Source of the DNA: Cyclobacteriaceae bacterium
GTDB lineage: Bacteria > Bacteroidota > Bacteroidia > Cytophagales > Cyclobacteriaceae
DNA: 64,000 bases
Direction of reading: 5' to 3'
Assembly (NCBI GenBank): GCA_013141055.1
Contig: JABFRS010000002.1
Location: forward strand, 1,116,001-1,180,000
Numbering within the stretch: position 1 is the stretch's first letter; each line of letters starts with the position of its first letter. The position numbers and the translations under genes were made by a program. Positions 36,198 through 45,634 of the stretch are shown in pieces. The notes beneath the pieces were generated by a model. It searched no databases. It had not been told where the DNA came from and worked only from the letters and a program-made list of their open reading frames with translations.

Positions 36198-36286
36198 AAG
36201 GCTCGATTTTATGGTGATCTGTATACCAAAATGATACCACAGCATTACTTAACTTCGTTCTACTATTTGAACTAACCGCTCACAAG

Positions 36287-36793
36287 ATGAATGGCATTAA
36301 AATCACCGCGAATTTAGAACTCGCCCAGATCGGCTGGGTAATCCCTGATATACACGCCACTGCAGATTTTCTCACGAACACTTTAGGCATCGCAGGTTTT
36401 CCCAAACCACAACATGTACGTGCACAGGATTTAGGCATGACTTACAAAGGCGAGGTGGTGGCATCAGAATGGTTAACCACGCAAACTTATAACGGAGGTG
36501 TATTTATCGAACTTGTACAACCACTTTCCGGTCAAAGTATGTTTCATGATTACCTCGCCCGGTATCCTGAAGGTGGCACGCAACATCTTGCCTACCGTTT
36601 GCCGGTAAGTGATTTCAATAAAGTAACAAACGCCTTGCGCGAAAAGGGCTACGAAATGATCAGTGAAGTTGACCACCCAATTGCGCGGATGGCATTCTTC
36701 GATACTTATAAAACACTGGGAGTAGCGACAGAAATTATGGGCGTGACGCCGGAAGGATGGGACGCAGTTGAAAAGATGAAGAAAGGAATGTAG
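36287..36793 (+). CDS. VOC family (glyoxalase-like) protein
   Basis: This 168-residue protein has a vicinal-oxygen-chelate fold: LAQIGWVIPDIHATADFLTN, VFIELVQPLSGQSMFHDYL, GTQHLAYRLPVSDFNKVTNA and MAFFDTYKTLGVATEIMG. The metal-ligand Glu of EIMG and a His in THL-like QHLAY are plausible. The family includes glyoxalase I, dioxygenases and resistance proteins; the substrate is not identified. Confidence 0.85.
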   Translation: MNGIKITANLELAQIGWVIPDIHATADFLTNTLGIAGFPKPQHVRAQDLGMTYKGEVVASEWLTTQTYNGGVFIELVQPLSGQSMFHDYLARYPEGGTQHLAYRLPVSDFNKVTNALREKGYEMISEVDHPIARMAFFDTYKTLGVATEIMGVTPEGWDAVEKMKKGM

Positions 36794-36826
36794 GCCAACA
36801 GTTTCATCACCTACATGATATAATCA

Positions 36827-37343
36827 TTAAACATCTGTGAAATAACGATAGCTAATGTTACCAATATCATACTGTTCACAGCTGATGGCTCCGTAACCAA
36901 TTCCTTCTGATGGAGCATCAACAGAATCGAGATAGGATTGTGATACCAGTAAATAATGACCCGCATTCACAGAATTCTTTAACAGACGATGCGCTTCTAT
37001 TACCGGAGTTCCATACAGCTTTGTAAATCCATTAATCTTGTAAACTGAAAATGAACCATAATGAACAATCATCTTGACAGAAAGGTCACATCCGCCAGGA
37101 GCTTCACCGAATCCTTTTAGTCGTTCATAAAATCTGGCAGACATTAACTGGAAATGCCGGGTGAGCTCTTTCAATTCCGGAGCTTTACCCTGTTTGTAGA
37201 AAGTATTGTATTGCATCTCCCTCAACTTCATTTACTTCCAGTCTAAGCTGATTGTGCTCCATAATGGAAGAAAGGAGATCCTGATCTTAAACGCCGCGTT
37301 AGTCTTTTTGAAGAGTAAAAGCCTGAAGTAAATATAAAATCAT
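36827..37343 (-). pseudogene. Frameshifted DUF2652 family gene
   Basis: The 134-residue open frame at 36827-37231 matches the C-terminal part of DUF2652 (LSVKMIVHYGSFSVYKINGF, then TKLYGTPVIEAHRLLKNSV). The conserved upstream part is present in the DNA but in other frames: DLLSSIMEHNQLRLEVNEVE, GDA lies just before it in a different frame, and pieces reading SGFYSSK and KTNAAF precede that. At least two to three indels disrupt it, and a start near 37343 is 3 bp past the end of the next gene. Alternatively the indels are assembly errors. Confidence 0.65.
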
Positions 37344-37346
37344 AAA

Positions 37347-38069
37347 TCAAAACTGATACTTCGCGCCAACGGTTGGATAAATCTGAAGGATGTCTTCTTC
37401 CGTGAGCGTATGATAAAAGACGTTGATTCGTGAACCCAGTGACAATCCACCTTTGACTTTCACCCAGATCTGTGGATCACCAAAAAACGATAGCTTTTTG
37501 CCACTGAGGTCTTTCGTAAAGTCATTCCCCTGATTTCGATTTTCGGTCCAGAAAACAAAACTACCTCCGACGAAGATCCTGTAGTTGAAAAATCCTTTGC
37601 CGAAATAAAAAGTGAATTGTGGATCAAAGCTGGGAGCATCAAACGCATTGTAGCGGTACAACAAACTGCTTGTAATGAAGGCACCCTTCCATTGAGTGGA
37701 ATAAGAAACTCCCGCGCTTAAAGAATTCGCAATATAAAATCCGAAAGAAGTTGTAGTCACTCCCAATCCACCGCTATAGCCGATTGAAAGATATATCTTC
37801 GGTTTCCAGAATCGCAGTGACTGAGATATTTGGGTAAACACCTGACCCGCATTGTTGCTTTTTCCTTTTAGATCAAGCTGAGTCTTGAACAGAAAAGATC
37901 CCGTTCCTACGGTATCCACATTCTTAAAATACTCGAAGGTAAGGCTGGGGAAATTCATCGGGTTAGACTCCGGATCGATGGTATGCCTCAGATCATAATG
38001 AAGTTGCACATTTTGAGAAAATCCGACGACTGACCAAAGGCAGGTGACTGAAACGAACAAAAATTTCAT
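37347..38069 (-). CDS. DUF5020-like outer-membrane beta-barrel protein
   Basis: This 240-residue protein has a signal peptide (MKFLFVSVTCLWSVVGFSQ) and alternating hydrophobic strands typical of a beta-barrel. The start NVQLHYDLRHTIDPESNPMN and FTQISQSLRFWKPKIYLSIG are typical of DUF5020, a Tsx-like nucleoside-channel-type family in Bacteroidota. The C-terminus ends with Phe (KYQF), usual for outer-membrane barrels. The frame extends to 38096, but the signal peptide supports 38069. It sits 3 bp from the frameshifted DUF2652 gene. Confidence 0.75.
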   Translation of the reverse strand: MKFLFVSVTCLWSVVGFSQNVQLHYDLRHTIDPESNPMNFPSLTFEYFKNVDTVGTGSFLFKTQLDLKGKSNNAGQVFTQISQSLRFWKPKIYLSIGYSGGLGVTTTSFGFYIANSLSAGVSYSTQWKGAFITSSLLYRYNAFDAPSFDPQFTFYFGKGFFNYRIFVGGSFVFWTENRNQGNDFTKDLSGKKLSFFGDPQIWVKVKGGLSLGSRINVFYHTLTEEDILQIYPTVGAKYQF

Positions 38070-38193
38070 AAAATTGATGGCTGGTTGATTTGACACAAAA
38101 GACCATCAAAGGCGAACCCGCATCCGTAATTGGGGTGGAAACCTTTGGAATTGGCATGGAAATCATCCGGATTTAAAAGATAATCATTCAGAA

Positions 38194-39366
38194 ATGAGGG
38201 ACATTAATGAGATTGTGTTTATTGAGCTTTTTAAAGAGGCATGTCATAAATGTTTTGGGACACCCTTAACGACTGCCCTTTCTGAAACTGACAGTAAACT
38301 GCTTTCGAATAAGATCCTGGAACAGACCGGCCTCCTTCTGGGAGTGAAAAGTCTCAAGAATTATTCCTTGTATATTCTCAAGAGCAAAGAATCAAAAGAG
38401 AATCCATCGATTGCCACACTGGATGTCCTGGCAAGGTATGTGCTGGATGCGCCCAGGACTGATGAGATCCAGCGAAAAAACAATGAGGGACATTTTCCAT
38501 ACTGGTTTCAGTATAAAAAATCTTTTAAGAAAGATACTAATCTGATTCCATCAGTTTCGCCACGACGAAAAACCGGAATGCTTTTAATACTCTCTGTCGT
38601 TATTATCGCAATACTGGCATGGCTACTTTATCCGTTTTCCGGGCAGCCGGTTTCCAATTTCAATGAACCTTTCACATTCCTCTCATACGATTCTTTGACA
38701 GAGAACGGTTGGTGGCTGCAGAATCCAGATAACGAATGGTGGGAAAAGAGAAGAGAGAAAAAGGGATCACTATCATTATACACCCTGAAGGGCGACAACT
38801 GGCCCGACGCAAAAAATGTATCGGGCATAAGAAACCTGCTGGTTCGGAAAATATTGGGAGACTGCTTTTCCACTGAGATCCATTTGAACGATTTTGTTCC
38901 TGACAAGAACTGGCAACAAGCCGGAATTCTTTTGTCAGAAGATTCTACGTTCAGTCACAAGGTTGTGAGAATATCCATTTCGTATAATGATTTTTTCGGG
39001 GGCTATTCGAAACCGCCGGAAATAATTGTTCAGGGCGTCAGTTCATCTGAAAGCGGCAGCACAAGTCAACCGGAAGAATTTGCCCATTTAACAATCTTCA
39101 CGGTAGAAGAACCGAACGAAGCACTGGTTCGCAATAATCTAACAACTGCTGCATTGAAGATCGAACGACAGGATGGGCTTTACAGATTCTTATATAGAAC
39201 CGGACCATCGGAGGGTTTTGCTTTTAAAGAAGTTATCAGTAAGAATTTCAATATCGACCCCCGTTATATTGGAATCTTTGCAATCCAGGGATTTTCTGAG
39301 AATGAAAATGCTATTCCGGCAGCTTTCGATTCTTTTTCATTTTCTACTATTGATTGTAAACATTGA
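38194..39366 (+). CDS. Membrane protein with N-terminal regulator-like domain and C-terminal DUF1349-like sandwich
   Basis: This 390-residue protein has an N-terminal soluble domain (about residues 1-110: MRDINEIVFIELFKEACHKC, LLGVKSLKNYSLYIL, IATLDVLARYVLDAP). One membrane helix is at about 128-146. A C-terminal sandwich domain (LSEDSTFSHKVVRISISYND, LYRFLYRTGPSEGFAFKEV, RYIGIFAIQGFSE) resembles DUF1349/concanavalin domains. The N-terminal domain recurs before membrane anchors in Bacteroidota and may be a DNA- or partner-binding unit. It converges with the immunity relic. Confidence 0.65.
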   Translation: MRDINEIVFIELFKEACHKCFGTPLTTALSETDSKLLSNKILEQTGLLLGVKSLKNYSLYILKSKESKENPSIATLDVLARYVLDAPRTDEIQRKNNEGHFPYWFQYKKSFKKDTNLIPSVSPRRKTGMLLILSVVIIAILAWLLYPFSGQPVSNFNEPFTFLSYDSLTENGWWLQNPDNEWWEKRREKKGSLSLYTLKGDNWPDAKNVSGIRNLLVRKILGDCFSTEIHLNDFVPDKNWQQAGILLSEDSTFSHKVVRISISYNDFFGGYSKPPEIIVQGVSSSESGSTSQPEEFAHLTIFTVEEPNEALVRNNLTTAALKIERQDGLYRFLYRTGPSEGFAFKEVISKNFNIDPRYIGIFAIQGFSENENAIPAAFDSFSFSTIDCKH

Positions 39367-39387
39367 ACTGGTTGACAAATACCGAGT

Positions 39388-39590
39388 TCACAATTCAATA
39401 GCTCTGAAGCTCAGCGCCTTTTCAACCACTTCTTCCACAGACAAATTATCATAGTAAATCAAATCAGTAACCGAGGTTGCGGAACATTGCTCTTCAACAA
39501 CTCAATCAACTTATTGATCTCTCTTTCTGTCTTGCCCTCCACTGCGGTAATTTCCTTCACAAGCTGAACTAATTCGTCTCTTGACATCAT
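39388..39590 (-). pseudogene. Frameshifted E-colicin-type immunity protein (Im family) relic
   Basis: From the ATG at 39590 the frame reads MMSRDELVQLVKEITAVEGK and TEREINKLIELLKSNVPQP, and then hits a stop. One base out of phase the sequence continues VTDLIYYDNLSVEEVVEKAL and SFRAIEL, then a stop at 39388. Joined, this is the Im2/Im7/Im9-type fold, whose signature is a proline-containing turn before DLIYYP. The total of 203 bases fits one lost base near 39475. It follows the propeller-like gene at 39616 after about 25 bp. No nuclease toxin is seen nearby. Confidence 0.7.
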
Positions 39591-39615
39591 TGCAGTTTAT
39601 AAAAATCGTGCGATG

Positions 39616-40689
39616 TTATCTTATAATATCAAAGATTTCCTCCATCTGAAATCTCGCAATCATAGTTTTATTGATCTCCCCGCTTTCTGAAGAAGAATAT
39701 CCTCCGCCTGCATACAGGTATCCATTATACATGACAAGTGCATGGGGATGAAAGTTCACTCCCGGCATAAATGACATCCATTTCTCACCATCCCATTTCG
39801 CAATATTATTTGCTTTCAACCCTTCCGCCTCCGTGAAAAATCCAGCAGTATAAAGCACTCCGTCATACTCGAGCATTGAATAAATGTGTCCGTCGGTCCC
39901 TTTGCTGCCGGTATTCAGCCAGCTCTTGCCGTCAAACCTGTAGATACAGGTCTCACGCTTCTTTCCCTTGTGAGGAAAGTATCCTCCAAAGTAAAGATCA
40001 TCCTTATAAACGATCATGGAATTAGGAACCCCCACTACATCATAGCCGCCCTTCAGCCACTTCATTCCATCCCACATGTTGATGCCTTCCGAACCATTGT
40101 CCATCGCCCAGCCGCTGGTGTACAACAGATCTTTATACACAGCCATTACAGAAATCACATCGACACCTTTTCCAAGGGCAGACCAGTTCTTCCCATTCCA
40201 CTTTGCAATGTTTCGTGCAGGCTTACCATCAGCAGTTGAAAATTCACCACCCGCATATAGTTCATCTTTATAAATCACAAGGTCATTTGGATGAGAATCA
40301 AAGCCACTGCCTACCGCGTGCCATTCCTTTCCGTTCCATGCTGCAATATGGTTGACATTAACAGATCCGGCTTTTGTAAACCAGCCGCTTACCATCAGTT
40401 CTCCCTTATAAATACACAGACTGCTGGCCATCGCATTCAGTCCATCCCCTACTACCGACCACTCTCCACCATTCCACTTCGCAATATAATTCATGGATAT
40501 GCCCGCGACTTTTGTAAATGACCCGACTGCATAAAGCTCACCTTCATACTCAAGCATGTCATAAATATTATTGTGCTGATCCTTGAACTCTGAATTTATT
40601 CCACCACCCACAGGCACCCATTCCTGAGCACTTGCATAACCAGAAATGAGTATTGCGATTAAAAAGAACAGGGACGATTTTAAATTCAT
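39616..40689 (-). CDS. Secreted beta-propeller/kelch-like repeat protein
   Basis: This 357-residue protein has a signal peptide (SLFFLIAILISGYASAQ) and about eight repeats of the type AKWNGGEWSVVGDGLNAM and YKDELYAGGEFSTADGKPAR. The repeats are spaced about 45 residues apart, typical of a beta-propeller. Function unknown; such proteins often bind other macromolecules at the cell surface. It lies 1 bp after the next gene's end on the minus strand, so it is in an operon with 40691-41161. Confidence 0.72.
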   Translation of the reverse strand: MNLKSSLFFLIAILISGYASAQEWVPVGGGINSEFKDQHNNIYDMLEYEGELYAVGSFTKVAGISMNYIAKWNGGEWSVVGDGLNAMASSLCIYKGELMVSGWFTKAGSVNVNHIAAWNGKEWHAVGSGFDSHPNDLVIYKDELYAGGEFSTADGKPARNIAKWNGKNWSALGKGVDVISVMAVYKDLLYTSGWAMDNGSEGINMWDGMKWLKGGYDVVGVPNSMIVYKDDLYFGGYFPHKGKKRETCIYRFDGKSWLNTGSKGTDGHIYSMLEYDGVLYTAGFFTEAEGLKANNIAKWDGEKWMSFMPGVNFHPHALVMYNGYLYAGGGYSSSESGEINKTMIARFQMEEIFDIIR

Positions 40690-40690
40690 G

Positions 40691-41161
40691 CTACTTAACT
40701 TTTGTTTTTACCTTTTTGGTGTTGTCAATCGCGAACTGCTCAAGAAATGCATAAGCAGTAAGAAACGTTGATTTGTCTTCATCGGTAAGTTCAACGGAAG
40801 TGCCGCCTTCTATACAGTGAAATCCAAAGCATATTGATTGCGACCAGCCATCATGCACCGCCACAAATTCCTTTTTGGTATCGATCTTATCAATCTTCAG
40901 GGAGCGAAGTTTCCCAAGGATTGCATCACGGTCCTTTTGAGTTAATAGATAGGCCCTGGTTTTCTTTGGCGCCTGGTTCGAGTCAGTGATATATATACAA
41001 CTGTCGTATGTGAATTTTATGCTGGTCCTGCCTCCGCTCATGCTGCCATGATAGGATACATCGATTGTAAAATCCTTTTCCCAGGTTTTCGGGAGCTCCA
41101 GGCTGAATAAAGAACTTGCCATGCTGATAAAGCCGGTGAGGGCGATTAGAAAAGTTGTCAT
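40691..41161 (-). CDS. Secreted hypothetical protein
   Basis: This 156-residue protein has an N-terminal signal-like hydrophobic stretch (TFLIALTGFISMASSLFSL). A soluble body follows with FTIDVSYHGSMSGGRTSIKF, FTYDSCIYITD and a Lys-rich C-terminus. I do not recognise a family. It is immediately upstream of the propeller-like gene on the same strand (1 bp gap). Confidence 0.6.
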   Translation of the reverse strand: MTTFLIALTGFISMASSLFSLELPKTWEKDFTIDVSYHGSMSGGRTSIKFTYDSCIYITDSNQAPKKTRAYLLTQKDRDAILGKLRSLKIDKIDTKKEFVAVHDGWSQSICFGFHCIEGGTSVELTDEDKSTFLTAYAFLEQFAIDNTKKVKTKVK

Positions 41162-41222
41162 AACCTTGTTTTATCTCTAAGATGCAGAGAAAGACAACAT
41201 TCCACAAAACATAATCAACAAC

Positions 41223-42599
41223 TTACTTTGGCACCACCCCGCATCCTCCGCACCGTGTACATGCCTGGGTGTTTACGGTGGTCTCCACAATCTTTCGACC
41301 TGAGCTTAAGGTCTGATCTATCTCACGCTCTTTATAGGTCTGTGTCACACTTTTTCCCTGACATACGGGACAGGTTTGATAATTCTTTATTGCCTTGTAG
41401 TAAGATCTGTTTTCCAGGTTATCAATGTTCTCAAAGACCTGATAATTGCCAAGTCCTGTGATAGCCTCAAGACTCACCAGCTTATTCTCGAACGGACCTT
41501 TGTCTGCCTGGATCTTATAGATATGTCCTGTTTTAAGACTAATATAGTATGGTTCGAAGGACAGCATGTTGATACGCTGCTTCAATATATTCTCCGGCAG
41601 ATTATTGATTCTGTTTTGTTCTTCCGCAGCCTCCTTTCGTTTTTTGAGCTCGGCATCGGCCATCGATAAACCTGTTTCAGATGTATCCGTTAGCTCCATG
41701 CTTTCGAGGAGCTCACCCGTCAGGTAATTATAAGTGTTGACAAACGAAAATAACATCTTAGCCTTCCCAGGCATATTAGCATATTCAACAACCGTCACGG
41801 TGTTGTCTTGTAGTGATACCCGACTGATACTGGGTGTGTACAGATAAACGGCTCCTGCGTTCCTGATCTGAAATTCTTTTACCGGCTTGAATGCTTCATC
41901 CTCACACTTCACCGACGTCATCATTCTGTTACTTGCATCATTGCGTTGCGTCAGCGATACGCGATAGAATTTTGGATTTTCATCGGTCTTTGCTTTGGCA
42001 GTCTTTCCTGTTCTTAATTTCTTCTCCTTTACGTCATAGTAGGCAACCGGTACCTTCCCTCCTTTTTTATCTTCTTTGTACATGACGATGGTATTTTTGT
42101 CATCTTCAAACCAAAAAGATTCAAAGTCCTCCGCGATCTTTTCCTTCGTCAGCTTTACCGGGTCTATCATGTAAAGCACACTTTTGTTTTTTCCAAGCGT
42201 CCAGTCGCGCACTGGTATCTGTCCATCGGCGGCAAACTGCCTGTCCTGCCATCCCCAGTTCGTAAGCGCGAACGTGTTAAGATTTACCAGGTATATAAAG
42301 GGAGGCTTGTCCGTGTTGTTGCGTTTAAGCATATAGGTCAGTGACGGGTCTGTGGTGACAGATCCGAACGACAGGTCAATGAACTTCCCCAGCTCTTCTG
42401 CCTTCTTTGTCCAGATAGGTTTTTTCTGAACGTAATCCCACATCACAGCTTCACCAGATGAGACGGTCAGGCAACGTGTTCTGTCAGTATTGAAGAACGC
42501 ACACATGGCAGGTGTTGCAGGCATGTGACCTGATTGAGATTGAGCACGTGTCAATCCAATTATAAGAATGCAGACGGGCATTATTAGTATCCTGTACAT
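41223..42599 (-). CDS. Secreted protein with C-terminal zinc-ribbon-like cysteine motifs
   Basis: This 458-residue protein has a signal peptide (IMPVCILIIGLTRAQS). A long middle region of unknown, probably beta-rich structure is followed by two CxxC knuckles at the C-terminus: TCPVCQGKSVTQTYKE and ACTRCGGCGVVP, resembling half of a DnaJ-type zinc domain (CxxCxGxG). Zinc binding is likely and a protein-folding or redox role is possible. It lies 61 bp from the next minus-strand gene. Confidence 0.65.
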   Translation of the reverse strand: MYRILIMPVCILIIGLTRAQSQSGHMPATPAMCAFFNTDRTRCLTVSSGEAVMWDYVQKKPIWTKKAEELGKFIDLSFGSVTTDPSLTYMLKRNNTDKPPFIYLVNLNTFALTNWGWQDRQFAADGQIPVRDWTLGKNKSVLYMIDPVKLTKEKIAEDFESFWFEDDKNTIVMYKEDKKGGKVPVAYYDVKEKKLRTGKTAKAKTDENPKFYRVSLTQRNDASNRMMTSVKCEDEAFKPVKEFQIRNAGAVYLYTPSISRVSLQDNTVTVVEYANMPGKAKMLFSFVNTYNYLTGELLESMELTDTSETGLSMADAELKKRKEAAEEQNRINNLPENILKQRINMLSFEPYYISLKTGHIYKIQADKGPFENKLVSLEAITGLGNYQVFENIDNLENRSYYKAIKNYQTCPVCQGKSVTQTYKEREIDQTLSSGRKIVETTVNTQACTRCGGCGVVPK

Positions 42600-42692
42600 A
42601 TGATGATATTAAGCAGTCTGAACAAATTTGCTTAATAGTAATACAGGCTGTTATACGAAGAACTGCGTAATTTCTTTTTGTGTAAGTATGAT

Positions 42693-43676
42693 CTACTGCT
42701 TTGGACCAATCGATTTGATCAATTTTCCATTCTTTGTCCAAAGAGAGATGGTGCCCCTGATTCCGGTGGTGACAATCTGTTCATTGGTTGAATTCCAGTC
42801 CAGGCCCCACAGCAATTCTGATGATCGTCCTGTGAATAATAATTCACCCTTGTTACTCCATATCCTGAGAGCATCACTTGCTGAAGCCAAAGACTTACCT
42901 GATTTGCTCCATTGTATAGTTCTGTATTCTGCCTTACTACCGTTGAGTGTGCTGATCAAAGATCCATCAATCTTCCATAGCTGAATAAGAGAAGGAACAC
43001 CTTCCTCATTATGTCCGTAGTCCCCCGATGCAAAATAATCGCCCGTTGGATGCCAGCTTAGCGTTAACACTCCCGTATTTTCCTTTCTATGCCTGATAGT
43101 CTTCATGGTGAATCCGGTGGTATCCATGATCCTTATATCATCACCACTTGCGACAAGGATGTTTCGTGACGGATGCCATTGGATTGAGAAATAGCTGTTA
43201 TCATCTTCTTTGGCAATGGTTCTTTTCAGAACTCCTTCCTTACTCCAGATCTTCACAAGCCCATCATTATCTGCCGTTGCAATTAGCTGCCCCGTATAAT
43301 TCCAATCAATTCCCCTTGCCCCATGTCCTATTCCATTGAGTCTTGTCGTCTTGTTCGTGCTTATATCCAGCACACTGATCGCATCATTGTGTGTGGCAAT
43401 CGCCAGGAGGCTTTCCGTGGGATGCCATTTCATCTGACGGATCATCCCTCCAACCTTATACGCTCTCACAAGTGTCAGATCTTTCGCTGAATAAATTCGC
43501 AGCAGGCTGTCATCACCTCCCACTGCAATCAGTCTATCATCGGGTTTCCAATCGACCGTCCACAGCAACGTTGGTTTCTTTAAACGCGGATCATCATTCG
43601 ATGCTAATTGTTGTGAAGATGCAGAATGAACCATTGCCATTACACCAAATGCCCAATACAAACTGAATCTTGTCAT
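42693..43676 (-). CDS. Secreted WD40-repeat protein
   Basis: This 327-residue protein has a signal peptide (TRFSLYWAFGVMAMVHSASS) and about seven WD-type repeats: LLWTVDWKPDDRLIAVGGDD, RQMKWHPTESLLAIATHNDA, IDWNYTGQLIATADNDGLVK, IQWHPSRNILVASGDDIRIM and others. The repeats form a seven-bladed propeller, a scaffold for protein binding. It is probably located in the periplasm or at the surface. The longer frame to 43703 is possible, but the signal peptide supports 43676. Confidence 0.82.
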   Translation of the reverse strand: MTRFSLYWAFGVMAMVHSASSQQLASNDDPRLKKPTLLWTVDWKPDDRLIAVGGDDSLLRIYSAKDLTLVRAYKVGGMIRQMKWHPTESLLAIATHNDAISVLDISTNKTTRLNGIGHGARGIDWNYTGQLIATADNDGLVKIWSKEGVLKRTIAKEDDNSYFSIQWHPSRNILVASGDDIRIMDTTGFTMKTIRHRKENTGVLTLSWHPTGDYFASGDYGHNEEGVPSLIQLWKIDGSLISTLNGSKAEYRTIQWSKSGKSLASASDALRIWSNKGELLFTGRSSELLWGLDWNSTNEQIVTTGIRGTISLWTKNGKLIKSIGPKQ

Positions 43677-43828
43677 TCCTTGCAATCTCTGAAACTCAAA
43701 CATGTGGCAAATTTATAAAAGTCCGGTGGGGTTAAAGCGTGTATTAACAACTCGCTGACAATCTTTTAGGATTTCATTAACATCGTTACCGGAAGCAAGC
43801 CGATAGCTTTGAAGAAACCTAACCGACC

Positions 43829-44686
43829 ATGAGAAAACACATTTTACTGCTTGTATTTTTTATTGTGTGCATAAGCGCAGCTGCCCAAAAGCGTGACGAA
43901 CGCCTGCTCGGATATTGCCAGGCAAGCGACCTGCAGCGTGAACCCTATTCCGTATGGTACAAACCAGGCTATACCGGTTATGTACCCAATGCAGAAGTTG
44001 TCGCACAGCTCAAAAAATCAGTGCCTGAAAAATTTACCATAAAAATCGTTTTTGGTTCGTGGTGTGGCGACAGCAAACGTGAGTTACCACGCATGATGAA
44101 AGTGCTTCATGAAGCTGGCTTTGCGGAAAAGAATATTCAACTACTGGGTGTTTATGATTCACTGGAGGTTTATAAGCAAGGACCCAAGCGCGAAGAAAAG
44201 GGACTGAACATCTATCGTGTCCCCACCTTTATTGTTTATCAGAAAGAAAAAGAAGTGGGTAGAATTGTTGAGTTCCAGGTGGAGTCGCTTGAACGCGATC
44301 TGCTCAAAATTATCACGGGACAATCCTACACACATAATTATAAAGGTTATGCCAGGATCAACGCGTGGCTTGCGCAGGGAATCCTATCAGATGATAATGT
44401 TAGTCCGCGCGGGCTGGCCGATCAGATCAGGACTGATATCGGTCGTGAGACGGATTTAAACTCCTGTGGCTATGTGTTTCTGATGCGCAAAGATGTTAAA
44501 GAAGCGATCACAGTTTTTCGGATCAACGTTAACCTGTTTCCGCAATCGGCTAATTGCTTTGATAGTTTGGGAGAAGCGTATCTCGCTGCCGGAAATAAAG
44601 AAAGTTCAAAGGCATGTTACCAACGTGTGCTTGAAATTGATCCGGTGAATGAGAATGCCAAAGCTCAGCTTGCGAAGCTTAAGTGA
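43829..44686 (+). CDS. Thioredoxin-like protein with C-terminal TPR
   Basis: This 285-residue protein has a signal peptide (MRKHILLLVFFIVCISAAAQ). A thioredoxin-fold domain is at about residues 60-165 (TIKIVFGSWCGDSKRELPRM, YRVPTFIVYQKEKEVGR). Two TPR-type repeats are near the C-terminus (NCFDSLGEAYLAAGNKESSK, ACYQRVLEIDPVNENAKAQL). The active-site position reads WCGDS, with one cysteine where CxxC is usual, so redox activity is unlikely or altered. It is the last plus-strand gene before the cassette array. Confidence 0.75.
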   Translation: MRKHILLLVFFIVCISAAAQKRDERLLGYCQASDLQREPYSVWYKPGYTGYVPNAEVVAQLKKSVPEKFTIKIVFGSWCGDSKRELPRMMKVLHEAGFAEKNIQLLGVYDSLEVYKQGPKREEKGLNIYRVPTFIVYQKEKEVGRIVEFQVESLERDLLKIITGQSYTHNYKGYARINAWLAQGILSDDNVSPRGLADQIRTDIGRETDLNSCGYVFLMRKDVKEAITVFRINVNLFPQSANCFDSLGEAYLAAGNKESSKACYQRVLEIDPVNENAKAQLAKLK

Positions 44687-44708
44687 TTATGACAAAGCGG
44701 AATTATCT

Positions 44709-45497
44709 TTACTCTGTTCTTAACTTTTCAATCATCAATTTTACTTCGTCAATCAATAACTCCGGTTCTGAATCCTGAATATAGTGTCCGCTTTTTGTTG
44801 TTGCTACTAACTTTATTTGTGGGGCCTGATTTAACCATTGATTGAAAAGTTCCTTCTTGATTTGTCTATCCTCTTCGCTCGCCCCAGGTCCTACCCGAAA
44901 TGAACCGATTATTGTTATTGGTATATTGGTTGGATACTTAACATCTCTCATTGCCGCCATCTGTTGATGGTACATAATGGCTTCATTTCTCTCTCCAGTC
45001 TTAAGTGTCATTTCAAATTTTTCTCTCCATTTTATTGTCTTTTCCTGATCCTCTTTAGATTTAATTGCAATAAGTCTATCAAATTGGTCTTCATGGACCG
45101 GATCAATCAAAATCATACCTAAAACATTTTCATGATGATCATTTTGGTATTTTCTTAGGATAGAAGTCCCTAACGAATGTCCGATCAATAAATAAGGTCC
45201 TGGAATTCCATTGCTCGTCAGGAACTCATTCAACTCAATACTTAAATTTTCAATTGTCCTTGGCACACTTGTGGTGTCTGACTTCCCGAGTCCTAATCGG
45301 TCATAAGTCACAACGGTTGTCAACTTGCATAGTCTTGTCTGAAGGGAGTGCCAACTTTGAAGAGTTTCTCCCATTGCCAGATCGACAATAATTGTTGGCT
45401 TACCGTTTCCTGATATCCGATAATTAAATTTTTGGGATTTCTTAACCTCAAATCCAGAAATTAAAATCAGGGTTACAACAATTAGTATTTTATTCAT
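44709..45497 (-). CDS. Secreted alpha/beta hydrolase at the 3' end of the array
   Basis: This 262-residue protein has an N-terminal signal/anchor (MNKILIVVTLILISGFEVK). The hydrolase core has VTYDRLGLGKSDTTSV, nucleophile elbow LLIGHSLGTSILRKY, Asp region LIDPVHEDQFD and C-terminal TKSGHYIQ with the His. It follows the last palindrome (attC-A), but no palindrome lies downstream of its stop, so it is the terminal unit of the array or its adjoining chromosomal gene. The frame to 45557 runs into attC-A; the ATG at 45497 fits a signal peptide. Confidence 0.8.
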   Translation of the reverse strand: MNKILIVVTLILISGFEVKKSQKFNYRISGNGKPTIIVDLAMGETLQSWHSLQTRLCKLTTVVTYDRLGLGKSDTTSVPRTIENLSIELNEFLTSNGIPGPYLLIGHSLGTSILRKYQNDHHENVLGMILIDPVHEDQFDRLIAIKSKEDQEKTIKWREKFEMTLKTGERNEAIMYHQQMAAMRDVKYPTNIPITIIGSFRVGPGASEEDRQIKKELFNQWLNQAPQIKLVATTKSGHYIQDSEPELLIDEVKLMIEKLRTE

Positions 45498-45523
45498 TTG
45501 GAGAAATTTGTCTAAGGATAGAT

Positions 45524-45620
45524 ACCCACAACGTTTGGCTATAAGCCGTTTGTTCACCCAAAATAAAAATAAACAAAAGAAGGCAAATGACTTATAGACT
45601 TTGAAAGCACCTGTGCCGCT
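45524..45620 (-). repeat. attC-like palindrome A
   Basis: Between the amidohydrolase and the alpha/beta hydrolase. The inner arms pair (ctataag near 45539-45545 with cttatag near 45591-45597). The coding-strand 3' arm is intact (ACGTTGTGGG, crossover at 45531/45532). The 5' arm is degenerate but still contains agcacc, the complement of the 3' arm of the next site (B). Confidence 0.7.
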
Positions 45621-45634
45621 CAGTCTCTATGTTG

